Part shown: positions 27,347-37,400 of the stretch, piece after piece
How positions within the stretch are numbered: position 1 is the stretch's first letter
Layout: every line of letters starts with the position of its first letter
NCBI RefSeq assembly: GCF_004340665.1
Contig: NZ_SLWO01000002.1
Span: forward strand, 181,587 to 245,586
DNA from: Pedobacter psychrotolerans
GTDB lineage: Bacteria; Bacteroidota; Bacteroidia; Sphingobacteriales; Sphingobacteriaceae
Direction of reading: 5' to 3'
Length of the DNA: 64,000 nt
The notes under the pieces: generated by a model
The model's database searches: none
Seen by the model: only the letters and a program-made list of their open reading frames with translations
Told to the model about the DNA's origin: nothing
Translations under genes and position numbers: made by a program

Positions 27347-27460
27347 ATCACTCCTGTAGTCGTTTGAAACGACTGCAGGAGTGATAGATAAAAGATTTTA
27401 TTATTTCGCGCTTGCGCTCGTTTCAAACGAGCACATAATAGCCTAACGATTCAATCGTTA
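27347..27460. repeat. Stacked palindromic repeats (REP-like)
   Basis: ATCACTCCTGTAGTCGTTT (27347-27365) pairs with AAACGACTGCAGGAGTGAT (27367-27385), 19 bp with one mismatch that is a G-U wobble in RNA. Downstream lie CTCGTTTCAAACGAG and AACGATTCAATCGTT, two further small palindromes. The first hairpin may end the barrel gene; the set resembles REP elements mobilised by RAYT transposases, but no transposase gene is nearby. Confidence 0.65.
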
Positions 27461-27505
27461 ATTTACACCAAAAAGAAAGAAATTAATCTGCGAATCTGCG
27501 GAAAT

Positions 27506-28579
27506 CTATTTTTCTAATGCATAAACAGCAAAAGACGCCAACCAATGATCTCCACCATAATTGCCAGCAAAAACAAGCGGTAAGGCATTGGCTAGAAAAC
27601 GATCCGCAGTTACTTCAAAATGTTTTTTCCATTTGTGGTTTTTAGGCAATTCTTTAGCAATGCCTTTCATGCACCAGGCCCGGGTAAACGATAAACCTAC
27701 CAGGTGAACACCTTGATAATCATTGATATCGCTAATTATTGGCAAATCACTGATCCGTTTAATACTTTTCTCTTCATAAAATTTATTTAACCACCGTACA
27801 AATTCTTTATTCGGCAATACCCGCCTCATTAAATCTGCTATTTCCAGGCTCGGCGAAAAGAAATCTGATCCATCCGGTTCAAGATATGCAGGTGTTGCAG
27901 TATTATCCAGATAAAAAGCTTTAGCCTTCTCATCAATTTGCTTTTCAAAATCAGCATCTTTAAAAGTCTTGGCCCAATCTAATGCGAAAACTAAACCAAA
28001 TGCAGTATTGGGGTGAACACCCGTCCGGTTTGGGTAAGTTTGTTTAGGCAGATAAGCTTTCCAGAGTTTTAATATTTGCTGGGTAAGCGGTTGCATAGCT
28101 GCGTACCATTTCTTGGCATCAGGGTTATCCCAGGTATACAATTCCTGATCAAGTTTCAATAACCAAGCCCATCCATAAGTTCGTTCATAGGTATTCGCCA
28201 CCTGGTATTTAGTGAAATATTCCGCTTCGGCCATCATTTTTTCCGGCGTGAAGGTTTTGTTGAGTTGGGTGATGATTTCTGGCTTATTTTTTAAATCAGG
28301 AATGGTTTTAAGCAATCGAATCAGCATCCAGTGGCCATGCACTGAACTGTGCCAATCTAAACAACCATAAAATGCTGGATGTAACTCACTGGGCAATAAA
28401 CGACCATCAACTGCTGTGTTGGCTACATGAGATGTTTTATTCGGAAACTCCTGACCAATGCATCCCAAAGGCATTTTTGAAAGTTTATCCGCCACATCCG
28501 CTGTTAGCGTTGGAACAACTTGTGCGCTGGCTAAAAAGTATGAAAAGAAAAGAATAACGATTAATGTAAATTTCTTCAT
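27506..28579 (-). CDS. DUF2891 family secreted protein
   Basis: A 357-residue exported protein (signal peptide FTLIVILFFSYFLASAQ) that matches DUF2891 throughout: LHPAFYGCLDWHSSVHGHWM near residue 67, YERTYGWAWLLKLDQEL near 131, HPNTAFGLVFALDW near 192, a C-terminal YGGDHWLASFAVYAL. The repeated helical, aromatic-rich pattern suggests an alpha/alpha-toroid like those of glycan-active enzymes, but no activity is established to my knowledge. Conserved Trp/His clusters could form an active site. It is on the minus strand, 74 bp downstream of the BtuF-like gene. Confidence 0.8.
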   Translation of the reverse strand: MKKFTLIVILFFSYFLASAQVVPTLTADVADKLSKMPLGCIGQEFPNKTSHVANTAVDGRLLPSELHPAFYGCLDWHSSVHGHWMLIRLLKTIPDLKNKPEIITQLNKTFTPEKMMAEAEYFTKYQVANTYERTYGWAWLLKLDQELYTWDNPDAKKWYAAMQPLTQQILKLWKAYLPKQTYPNRTGVHPNTAFGLVFALDWAKTFKDADFEKQIDEKAKAFYLDNTATPAYLEPDGSDFFSPSLEIADLMRRVLPNKEFVRWLNKFYEEKSIKRISDLPIISDINDYQGVHLVGLSFTRAWCMKGIAKELPKNHKWKKHFEVTADRFLANALPLVFAGNYGGDHWLASFAVYALEK

Positions 28580-28653
28580 ATGAAATTGAATTTATGCATG
28601 TAAATTATAAAGGTTTATCGGCTTTTCTTTATCACCACTATCTTCAACCTTTA

Positions 28654-29106
28654 TTACGCACCGAAACGAATCCACTTGTCACCTTCGTGACCAAAAATAA
28701 AGGAACCGGGATGTAGCATTTCAGCCATATCTTCAATTAAAGAGACCACATTTTCAGCAGATTTTTCGCGATTAACATCATCATTAAGTAAGATAATCCG
28801 ATTATTGTTTACAGCCTGCCAATCTGCGCTTAACATGGAGGGCACTTCCCGCATTAAATCCGTCAGGGTCTTTTCAGGCTGATAGTAAATAATAAATACT
28901 GCACTCATGATATCGGCCTCTATCATTCCACCAGCGAAGGCAATTTCTTCCGTAAAATAATAGCCAGGCGTATTGCTTACATCAAGCACGGCCACTGGCA
29001 CCTTTTCCATAAATTTAATTTTGTGCTCCACAATATCTAAACGTTCTTGTAAATCTTCGCGTATTGTGGCATCAAGGCCGATAAATAAATCGTTTAAAAA
29101 AGACAT
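28654..29106 (-). CDS. Single-lobe BtuF/COG0614-like protein without signal peptide
   Basis: A 150-residue protein resembling only the C-terminal half of BtuF/FepB-type substrate-binding proteins. RLDIVEHKI is followed by VPVAVLDVSN, EEIAFAGGM (like the EMVEAAGG of BtuF), ADWQAVNNNRIILLND (like W-x-AVxNGRVY) and IEDMAEMLHPGSF (like LEILAEILHP). No signal peptide or lipobox is present, so export is doubtful. A -7 element at 29131-29138 rules out the longest frame (29142) and favours ATG 29112 or 29106. It diverges from an OppA-like lipoprotein gene across 46 bp. Function unknown: perhaps a cytosolic ligand binder derived from a transport protein. Confidence 0.65.
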   Translation of the reverse strand: MSFLNDLFIGLDATIREDLQERLDIVEHKIKFMEKVPVAVLDVSNTPGYYFTEEIAFAGGMIEADIMSAVFIIYYQPEKTLTDLMREVPSMLSADWQAVNNNRIILLNDDVNREKSAENVVSLIEDMAEMLHPGSFIFGHEGDKWIRFGA

Positions 29107-29130
29107 CTGCATTAAATTTATTAATTTGTG

Positions 29131-29138
29131 CAAAAATA
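29131..29138 (-). promoter_or_regulatory. Candidate -7 element of the BtuF-like gene (TATTTTTG)
   Basis: The minus strand reads TATTTTTG, an exact TAnnTTTG match, 25 bp ahead of the ATG at 29106 and downstream of the alternative ATG at 29142. Confidence 0.4.
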
Positions 29139-29152
29139 ACAATCCTTATTTC

Positions 29153-30787
29153 ATGCGAGCCTCATTTAATTATATATTTTGGATTTTCATTACCATTATT
29201 TTCACTTCATGTCATCAGGATACCGCAAATAGCGATAAAAAAACATTTAATATTAATCTTGATCAGGGTTTAACCTCCATTGATCCGGCTTTTGCCCGCA
29301 ACCAGAATGCCATCTGGATGACCAATCAGATTTTTAATGGCCTGGTGCAAATTGATTCCAATCTTCAAAGCGCCCCTTGCATCGCTAAAAGCTGGGAAAT
29401 ATCTGACGATGCCTTAACTTATACCTTTAATCTACGTAATGATGTTTACTTTCACGATGACCCGATTTTTAAAAACGGCAAAGGCAGAAAAGTAATCGCC
29501 AGAGATTTCGCTTACAGTTTCTATAGGTTAATCGATCCTAAAGTGGCTTCCTCCGGTGGATGGATTTTTAGTGATAAGGTTAAAGATCAGCATAATTTTG
29601 TAGCCCTAAACGATTCTACCTTTCGAATTAAACTGGTAAAGCCCTTTCCTCCACTCATGAATCTGCTCACCACTCAATATTGTTCGGTAGTGCCAAAGGA
29701 AGTTGTTGAACATTACGGTAAAGATTTCAGAAGCCACCCAGTTGGCACAGGCCCTTTCAAATTTAAGTATTGGAAAGAAGGTGAAATTCTGGTTTTATTA
29801 AAAAATGAGCATTATTTTGAACATGATCAGAAAGGAACCAAGCTACCTTACCTGGATGCAGTAAAAGCAACATTCATTATTGATAAGCAAAGTGGCTTTA
29901 TGAGTTTCCTAAAAAAGGATTTAGATTTTTACTATAATGTTGATGGCAGCTACCGCGATGATATCTTAACTAAAAGTGGAAATATGGTTTCTAAATATAA
30001 AGGCAAATTTACTTTAACCAAAAGCCCCTATCTATGTACTGAGTATGTAGGTATTTTAGTTGATACCAATCTTGCCCTTGTAAAAAAATCACCCTTAAAA
30101 ATAAAAAAAATAAGGCAGGCTATTAATTACGCTATCGACCGTGATAAATTAATCCGGTATTTAAGAAATGGAATTGGCATTGCGGCCACATCGGGATTTA
30201 TCCCAAAAGGAATGCCCGGTTTTGATAGTTTAGCTGTTCGAGGTTACACATACAACCCTGTTTTATCTGCCAGATTATTAAAAGAAGCTGGTTTCCCTGA
30301 AGGAAAGGGTTTGCCTGAAATTACATTGAACACCACGACTACCTATAAAGATTTAATTGAATTTATACAGGGCGAATTGACCAATATTGGAATGAAGGTT
30401 AAAATTGATGTGAGTCCGAGTGCAAGTTTAAGAGACCTGATGTCGAAGAACAATGTAAACTTTTTTCGAGGCTCCTGGCTGGCTGATTATGCTGATGGCG
30501 AGAATTTCCTTTCAATGTTTTATTCCAAAAATAAAGTACCCAACGGACCAAATTATTTTGCCTTTTACAATAAAGAATTTGACCAGCTGTTTGAACAAAG
30601 CTATTACGAAACCAATGCTGACAAACGTTTTGAACTTTACAGGAAAATGGATCAGTTGGTCATGGATTATTCGCCGGTAGTTCCCCTCTTTTATGATCAA
30701 TCTGTAGTGATGCTTCAGAACAACATCAGCGGATATGCCTTCAATGCACTAAGCTTAATGATTTTAAAAAACATTAAGAAAAATTAA
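29153..30787 (+). CDS. OppA/DppA-like peptide-binding lipoprotein (SBP family 5)
   Basis: A 544-residue extracytoplasmic substrate-binding protein of the oligopeptide/nickel class. The start MRASFNYIFWIFITIIFTSC places a lipobox Cys at residue 20; the same frame is open for 60 codons upstream, but that part overlaps the divergent gene and lacks export signals. Family features are DQGLTSIDPAFARNQNAIWM, YTFNLRNDVYFHDDP, HPVGTGPFKFKYWKEGE and IRQAINYAIDRDKLIRYLRN. No ABC permease or ATPase genes are nearby, so it may be an orphan binder. Its stop overlaps the convergent S9 peptidase gene by 4 bp. Confidence 0.88.
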   Translation: MRASFNYIFWIFITIIFTSCHQDTANSDKKTFNINLDQGLTSIDPAFARNQNAIWMTNQIFNGLVQIDSNLQSAPCIAKSWEISDDALTYTFNLRNDVYFHDDPIFKNGKGRKVIARDFAYSFYRLIDPKVASSGGWIFSDKVKDQHNFVALNDSTFRIKLVKPFPPLMNLLTTQYCSVVPKEVVEHYGKDFRSHPVGTGPFKFKYWKEGEILVLLKNEHYFEHDQKGTKLPYLDAVKATFIIDKQSGFMSFLKKDLDFYYNVDGSYRDDILTKSGNMVSKYKGKFTLTKSPYLCTEYVGILVDTNLALVKKSPLKIKKIRQAINYAIDRDKLIRYLRNGIGIAATSGFIPKGMPGFDSLAVRGYTYNPVLSARLLKEAGFPEGKGLPEITLNTTTTYKDLIEFIQGELTNIGMKVKIDVSPSASLRDLMSKNNVNFFRGSWLADYADGENFLSMFYSKNKVPNGPNYFAFYNKEFDQLFEQSYYETNADKRFELYRKMDQLVMDYSPVVPLFYDQSVVMLQNNISGYAFNALSLMILKNIKKN

Positions 30788-32859
30788 TGCTTCATGAGTT
30801 TACGTTTAAGAAAATCAGCAGTAATTTCACTGACTTTAACAGCATTTGAAAATTTCATCCAATGATGTGTATCGTCTGGAATAACTAAAGACTCAAATTC
30901 AAATTTCTGATCTTCAAACCGTTTAACTAAATCAACACTTTGGCTAAAGGCTACATTACGATCGTCATCTGCATGGATAATCAATGTTGGTGAAGTCCAG
31001 GTTTTTAAATAAGTGACGGGCGAAGATTCACGTGCAATCTTTGCAGCAAGGTCAGTATCAGGAGCGGGTAATTTACCTTCCATCGCCACACTGCTAAACC
31101 GACTATTTACGCCATGAATATCTACACCAGCGGCAAATAATTTAGCATCCTTCCCTAAGGCCAGTGCAGTTAAATACCCACCATATGATCCACCATAAAT
31201 TCCGATTTTACCCTGATCGATGTTGGGTTGTTTTGCCAGCCATTCTCCTGCCGCTTTAATATCTTGATATTCTGAAGCACCCTGAGCACCTGCATGCAGC
31301 GGTTTATGGAAATCGTATCCATAGCCTAAACCCAGCCTATAGTTTACCGACAGAACCGTAAAGCCCATGTTCACCAGATATTGATTTAAGGCATAATCAA
31401 TAGAATAATAATCCATCGGATTCCAGCCGAGTAACATTTGCCGCTGTGGTCCGCCATGAACATAAACAATTGCCGGATGGTTTTTAATTACCTTTTTAGG
31501 TGAAAAAAGCTGACCGTAAACCATGTTCCCGTCTGCAGCTTTAAAACTGACATGTGTAGGCGTAACCATCGAATGAACTGGAAAATCGGTTGGCATTAAT
31601 GCTTCGCCAATTAATTTTAGTTTAAGATTTTGAATTAAAGCAGGCAATAGCGGCCTTTGCGCAGTAGCACTCAAACAAAAAAAACTCTTGCCATCTCCAG
31701 AGATAACTGGATAAGCTTCTATTCCCGTTCCGGCAGTTAGCGGCTTCATATCTGGTTTGCCCACCGATACTTGATAAATATGTCTTCTATCCAGATCATC
31801 GGTATTTTTCCCGGTGTTGGCTGCAAACACAATTGTTTTTTTATCATTACTGAGCTTGATGTTTTCTACAATAAAATTCCCGGGTGTGAGTAAAACCTTC
31901 TTCGATCCATCAGGATTCATCGAATATAAATGCGGCCATCCATCTTCATAAGATGTAAAAACAATCCTTCCATCCGCCCAGGCCAGGTTGGCGCCACCTT
32001 CCATTGCAGGGAATGACCCTCTAATGGTTTCGGGTGCCTTGTAAATTTGCTTTCCTTTTCCTGTGCCAATATTTACCGTCCATATTGCCCAGGGCTGATT
32101 TTTTCTGGTTAAAATGGAATCGGTTTCAAGTCCGATACCCGATAGCCTCACAAAAGTAATTTCTGTTCCATCTGGCGACCATGCCGGTGCAGCATCCCTG
32201 CTAAAGGAAGGCAATAACCACCTGATGGGCGTTTTTTGATCTACATAAATACCAATAAAGGCGTGATCATTTCGGTTACAAACAAAAACTAATTTCTTAC
32301 CATCGGGAGACCATTTGTAACTGTTATTAGCTCCTTTAGCATAAAACAAAGCTGTTGCTGACACAGTTCCATCAATTGGAGCACTTTTAATTTGTCCGCC
32401 ACTCGAAAAAACGACCGTTTTACTATCTGGAGAAATCAGGGGATAATCACCTTCACCAAGCGCTATAGCATTTCGGTCTTTAAGATTAAGGGCAAATACC
32501 TGCATTTTTGGTGCAATGGGTGAAGATGCAGCATTTACAGGTCCGCCATCTTTACCACCATGATCTCCTCCCCTCACACAAACGATCCAATTTCCATCTG
32601 TAGAAATCGAAAGACTGGTGAGTTCCTGCCCGTCATCCTCCTCATAACTGGTCATTTTTACTGCTTTGTATACTGGTGCTTCTGCAAGATAAATATTTCT
32701 TTTACCTTGTTCGTTGGCTGCCCAGGCGATATTCGAACCATTTGGAGAAGCCACCAGTTGCGAAGGAAAGGGATAATTCAGAACCGATTGAATGGAAAAT
32801 GATTGAGCAAAAATATTTATTGAATAACAGCACAACAGGATGAAAAGCAATTTCTTCAT
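30784..32859 (-). CDS. S9 family serine peptidase (prolyl oligopeptidase/DPP type)
   Basis: An exported 691-residue exopeptidase or oligopeptidase. After the signal peptide (LLFILLCCYSINIFAQ) comes a beta-propeller with WD40-like/TolB strands (WSPDGKKLVFV, WSPDGTEITFV), then an alpha/beta-hydrolase domain with the nucleophile Ser in GIYGGSYGGYLTAL, Asp in IIHADDDRNV and His in PDDTHHWM. The whole triad is intact. It lies downstream of a susC-susD pair on the same strand, separated by hairpin repeats, and convergent with an OppA-like lipoprotein gene, a context that suggests use of peptides. Confidence 0.9.
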   Translation of the reverse strand: MKKLLFILLCCYSINIFAQSFSIQSVLNYPFPSQLVASPNGSNIAWAANEQGKRNIYLAEAPVYKAVKMTSYEEDDGQELTSLSISTDGNWIVCVRGGDHGGKDGGPVNAASSPIAPKMQVFALNLKDRNAIALGEGDYPLISPDSKTVVFSSGGQIKSAPIDGTVSATALFYAKGANNSYKWSPDGKKLVFVCNRNDHAFIGIYVDQKTPIRWLLPSFSRDAAPAWSPDGTEITFVRLSGIGLETDSILTRKNQPWAIWTVNIGTGKGKQIYKAPETIRGSFPAMEGGANLAWADGRIVFTSYEDGWPHLYSMNPDGSKKVLLTPGNFIVENIKLSNDKKTIVFAANTGKNTDDLDRRHIYQVSVGKPDMKPLTAGTGIEAYPVISGDGKSFFCLSATAQRPLLPALIQNLKLKLIGEALMPTDFPVHSMVTPTHVSFKAADGNMVYGQLFSPKKVIKNHPAIVYVHGGPQRQMLLGWNPMDYYSIDYALNQYLVNMGFTVLSVNYRLGLGYGYDFHKPLHAGAQGASEYQDIKAAGEWLAKQPNIDQGKIGIYGGSYGGYLTALALGKDAKLFAAGVDIHGVNSRFSSVAMEGKLPAPDTDLAAKIARESSPVTYLKTWTSPTLIIHADDDRNVAFSQSVDLVKRFEDQKFEFESLVIPDDTHHWMKFSNAVKVSEITADFLKRKLMKH

Positions 32860-32886
32860 GGTTTAACATTTTTTTGGTGATTTAGG

Positions 32887-32979
32887 CACCAACCGATAGA
32901 TTAACGTTAACACTCCCAATGGTTGGTGTCTCACCAACCAGCTCTAGGAATTTTATCGGTCGGTGAGACACCAACCGAT
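32887..32979. repeat. Paired hairpins between susD and the S9 peptidase gene
   Basis: GGTTGGTG-TCT-CACCAACC (32921-32939) and ATCGGTCGGTG-AGA-CACCAACCGAT (32955-32979, one mismatch) are two stem-loops made of the same core. A third copy of the half-unit, CACCAACCGATA, is at 32887. There is no T run, so they look like REP units or mRNA-stabilising hairpins rather than terminators. Confidence 0.7.
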
Positions 32980-32990
32980 AAATTAAAACC

Positions 32991-34424
32991 CTACTGATCC
33001 CACCACAATCTGGTTGTTCTCAATACTTCTACAGGTACATTTCCGCCGTTTTTACTTCTTTCTCCCTGAGGATAATCCAGGCGACGAATGAAAGTTGGCA
33101 ATGCTGCATTTACTGGCATCGTGAAATCTTTGTACTTATAATCAAACCGACGGGCATCATTCCAGGCTTCCGGATTAAGGTAAGTAGCGATATATTTTTC
33201 TTTAAAAATTAAATCTTTCGTCAGTGCAGCTGCACCAACAGCCACCGTTGGCTGGGCCATATAAGCTTCTTTATCTGTTGCTGAAACCTGGAATTTATCC
33301 ATATTTGCCCGGATGGCTGTTAAATAGGCATTATAAGAACGTGTTCTATCAGTATCGAATGCAGCCTCGGCCTCAATAAATTTCAGTTCGGCATAAGTGA
33401 CAATGAAAATTGGCGACGTGTTGCCACTCCATGGAGAATTACGTGAAATGTAATTTTCGTCCTTTCTGGTGTTAGCGCCCGGAGCGCGGTTTCCTGCACC
33501 ATTAACTGTTCCGATGTATTTTCCGTCAACAGTTAAATCCGTAATTTTTGGCAAACGCGGGTCAAATACCGGGTAAGTTGTACCATTTAATGCATCTATA
33601 AACTGTTCTGAAAGCCAGCCGCCAAGCGATTGTTGTTCATTATTAAGTGCTACTGTTGCCCACGGACTACGTTCTTTAAATGTTTGCATTCTGGCATCAT
33701 CGTCATTACTTGCAAAAGATTTGCTCACTGCATCTAACACAGATGCTGGATTATAGGTGTTCCGTTTGCTCACTTTAATCAGTAACCTGGCTTTTAAGGC
33801 ATAAGCCATTTTCAACCAGTTTGCTCTTTCTGTTGTAGCTGTAGTTCCATAAATCAGATCGCTTGCCGCAGCCAGTTTGATGGCAGAATTGGTTTTAGAG
33901 AGTTCTGTAATCGCTTCGTCCACCAACGTCATGGTAGAAGTATAAACATCCTGTTGTTTATCATACTTAGGAACCAGATTATCAATATTAAAGGCTTCAG
34001 AAAATGGCGCATCACCCCAAAGATCATTCGCCATCATCAGGTTATAGGCAATTAACACATCAGCCACGCCTTTATATTCGCTGGAATTTTGGGTAACGGC
34101 CAGCTTTTTTAATTCATTGGCATCTGCCATGGCGTAATAGAGTAAATCCCAGGTACTGCTAAAATCAATAGCCTGATAAGTATCTCCGGCACCATTAGCC
34201 GCGGGATTAGCCGTGTATTGCACGTATGGAAGAATAATACTGGCTACACTATAATTATTAAATCCAGCCTTGTAAGTAGAAGTAGCCAGTAAAGCATTTA
34301 AGCTTGGTGTGGCCACCTGGTTTGGATTATCAGATAGTTTATCAAAGTAGCTATCTTTACAGCCTTGCAAGCCTAATGTTGCAATTATAGCTGATAACAA
34401 AGTATATTTTATAATCTTTTGCAT
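32991..34424 (-). CDS. SusD/RagB-type surface nutrient-binding lipoprotein
   Basis: A 477-residue SusD-like_2 lipoprotein that pairs with the SusC encoded 11 bp upstream. The lipobox is ATLGLQGC (Cys near residue 22). SusD features include helical repeats with TWDLLYYAMADANELKKLA and the C-terminal signature KEKYIATYLNPEAWNDARR. The only degradative gene nearby is the S9 peptidase; no glycoside hydrolase is adjacent. By analogy with RagAB of Porphyromonas, which imports peptides, the cargo may be oligopeptides. This is an inference from context. Confidence 0.9.
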   Translation of the reverse strand: MQKIIKYTLLSAIIATLGLQGCKDSYFDKLSDNPNQVATPSLNALLATSTYKAGFNNYSVASIILPYVQYTANPAANGAGDTYQAIDFSSTWDLLYYAMADANELKKLAVTQNSSEYKGVADVLIAYNLMMANDLWGDAPFSEAFNIDNLVPKYDKQQDVYTSTMTLVDEAITELSKTNSAIKLAAASDLIYGTTATTERANWLKMAYALKARLLIKVSKRNTYNPASVLDAVSKSFASNDDDARMQTFKERSPWATVALNNEQQSLGGWLSEQFIDALNGTTYPVFDPRLPKITDLTVDGKYIGTVNGAGNRAPGANTRKDENYISRNSPWSGNTSPIFIVTYAELKFIEAEAAFDTDRTRSYNAYLTAIRANMDKFQVSATDKEAYMAQPTVAVGAAALTKDLIFKEKYIATYLNPEAWNDARRFDYKYKDFTMPVNAALPTFIRRLDYPQGERSKNGGNVPVEVLRTTRLWWDQ

Positions 34425-34435
34425 CTTAATTCTTT

Positions 34436-37400
34436 TTAAAAACCAACATTAAGGGTAAACATTATGGTACGTGCTGATGGGTAGGTAAAACCAGCAGAAC
34501 CATCATTGTTGCTGCCTGAGTCATAAGAACTCGATTCTGGATCTACACCATAATATTTGGTCCACAGCCATAAATTATTACCCGTGACAGATAAGGATGC
34601 ATTTTTAATGGCTTTCGCAGGTAACCATTTTTCAGGCAACCTGTAAGTTAAACTGGCCGAACGCAATCTTACCCATGAAGCATCAGAAACAAATGGTTCT
34701 GAAACGTTCCGATACAGAATCCGATAATATCCTTCACCATAGTTTACACCATCCGGGCCTAAACCTTGTCCCATATATACTGGTTTGGTATTGGGTTGTC
34801 CGTTAGCCAGTACTCCATCAAAAACTTTGGTGGTTCTTCTGTCTGCTGTGTAATCCGGAAGTCCGAAGGCCGAGTAGAAATCTTCCAGCCAGTTGTATTT
34901 TTCAAAACCTAAACGGGCATCAAACAATACATTTAAGCTGAAGTTTTTGTAACTGAAGTTGTTACCAAAACCAATAATATAATCTGGTTGTGAGTTACCT
35001 AACAACTTTTGTTTACCACCAGAAATGCTTGGAAATCCATTGGCACCAATTAACAATGGCAGATCTTTATCTAAAATTGTAGGGTCTTCTGCCTGCGCAC
35101 CATAGTATCTGTTGAAATAACTGCCGTAAATATTTCCGTAAGCCTGTCCTTCAATCAGTTTCATGGTTACCCCGGCATTACCATAGCCGCGTGCTGCGCC
35201 GTAAACAATCTCAGAAATGCCATTTGGCATAGAAAGCACCTTATTTCTATTGGCAGAAAGGTTTAAATTGGCACTCCAGTTAAAATTCTTACCTACAATA
35301 GGCTTCCCGTTAATAACCAATTCTACGCCACGATTTCTAATATCACCAGCATTGATTGATTTGGTAACATAACCTACTGCAGATGATACCTGAGTCTGGA
35401 TAATTTGGTCTGTACTTAATGAATAATAATACGTTAAATCAAAACCTATACGGTTTTTAAAGAACGACATCTCTAAACCAGCCTCGTAAGTATTGGTAAA
35501 CTCAGGTAATAAATCAGGATTCCCCAGGTTTGGAGCAATGGTTAAACCACCTGTGCCGGTTGGTAAATTAAGATTAGGCGTGTAACCGGTAAAAGTAGAA
35601 TACTCTGCGGCATCCTTTCCGATGCGGGCATATGATAATCGTAGTTTAGCCTGACTAATTACCGCTGGCAATTTAAACTGATCGGAGAATACATAACTTA
35701 AGCTGGCAGACGGGTAAAAGAAAGACCTGTTCTCTTTTGGCAGTGTAGAGCTGATATCATTTCTTCCGGTTATGGTTAAGAAAAGGTAATTTTTATAATC
35801 AAAAGAAGCCTCTCCAAAATAGCCGACTAACCGTTTTTCTCTCGTAGCCTGACTTGGCGTAAGCACTCCGGCATTCTCCAGTGTGAAGAAATTATAAATG
35901 CCTAAAATGCTTCCAAGTGTTCCTGTTTCCTTAATTCTTCGGTCATAAAGTTCCTGTCCTAACCTTAAAGTTCCTGTTAGATCTTCACCTAATTTTGTGG
36001 AAAGCGTTGCCACGACAGTGCTGTTTAATGTTCTGAGTTTGGAATTAAATTCTCCATAATAGCCTTGATCGTTATCGTACATCGCCTCTCCGGTATACAT
36101 TGGTCCGCGGGCAGTTCTCACACGGTTTTCATTATAAGTATCTACTCCGAAACGATAAGAAAAATTTAACCATTTCGTTGGATCATATGATAAACTTGCC
36201 CCTGCAATGTAACGGTTTACATCACCTTTTAATTTATTATTGGCTGTACCCCAGATCGGATTATTTGTACCCAAATATTTTTGCGAACCATCAGCATTCT
36301 GGTAGTCAGCTACATCATATCTCGGAGAAAAATAAGCTAAACCCTCGCCAAACCGATCTGCACTATAGGTATAACCACCAGAATTGGTAAAGTTCATATT
36401 CACAGAAGCCTTGAATTTCGGGCTGATAATGAAATCCGTATTTAACCTGCCAGAAAAATTCTTATTATCCGTGTTCGGCATCATACCTTTTTGGTATAAC
36501 TGAGATACGGATGTGAAAAACTTTACCACATCACTTCCTCCGGTTAAAGAGAGTGAGTTTTTAACTTGCTGACCAGTACCAAAAGCCTGATCGTAATTAT
36601 TATAAAGTTTATCCGGATGGGTGGGATCAATCAGTTTAGCCTCTGCAATGGTTGGCCCCCAGGCTGGTCCGATTCCACCCGGTGGATTCGTGTAAACCCC
36701 CAATACACCTTGTGTATATTCGGTCTGCACTTTCGGACTAATCAATACCTCATCGAAACCGTAACTGCTGTTAAAATTAACTTGCAATCCGTTTTGCTTT
36801 CCTCTTTTAGTGGTGATCACCACTACTCCGTTTGCACCTCTTAAACCGTAAAGTGCTGTAGCCGCCCCGCCTTTTAAAATGTTGATGGTTTCAATATCAT
36901 CAGGATTAATATCCGAAGCCCGGTTAGTTACGCCCCTGGAACCATAAGCATTTCCGCTGGGATTTGCGCCTTGGGTTGAAGTGGAGTTATCAATCTGAAC
37001 ACCATCTATCACATAAAGCGGATCTCCTGATCTGTTCGGATCGATGGAATTTACCCCCCTTATCCTGATGCTGGCGCCCTGACCCGGACCGCCGCCCGTG
37101 CTCGAAATGGTTGCACCTGCTACTTTACCCTGCAAGGCATTGATTAAATTGGGCTGATGATTGAAATTCAGATCTTTATCGCCAACCGTTTGCGCAGCAT
37201 AACCTAAAGATTTAGCCTGCCTGGTAATGCCTAATGCTGTTGAAACCGTTACTTCCTGAAGTTGTTGAGAATCGGAAGCAAGCGCAGCGTTAATGGTTGT
37301 TCTCTCTCCTACAGTAATTTCCTGCAGTTTATAACCCACCAAACTAATCTGCAGTACCGCACTTGGTGATGGCACCTGAATAGTAAAAGCGCCATTTCCA

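Noticed and set aside
28973..29152. 60-codon upstream extension of the OppA-like gene
   Set aside because: It overlaps the divergent gene antisense and would bury the signal peptide and lipobox; ATG 29153 is the natural start.
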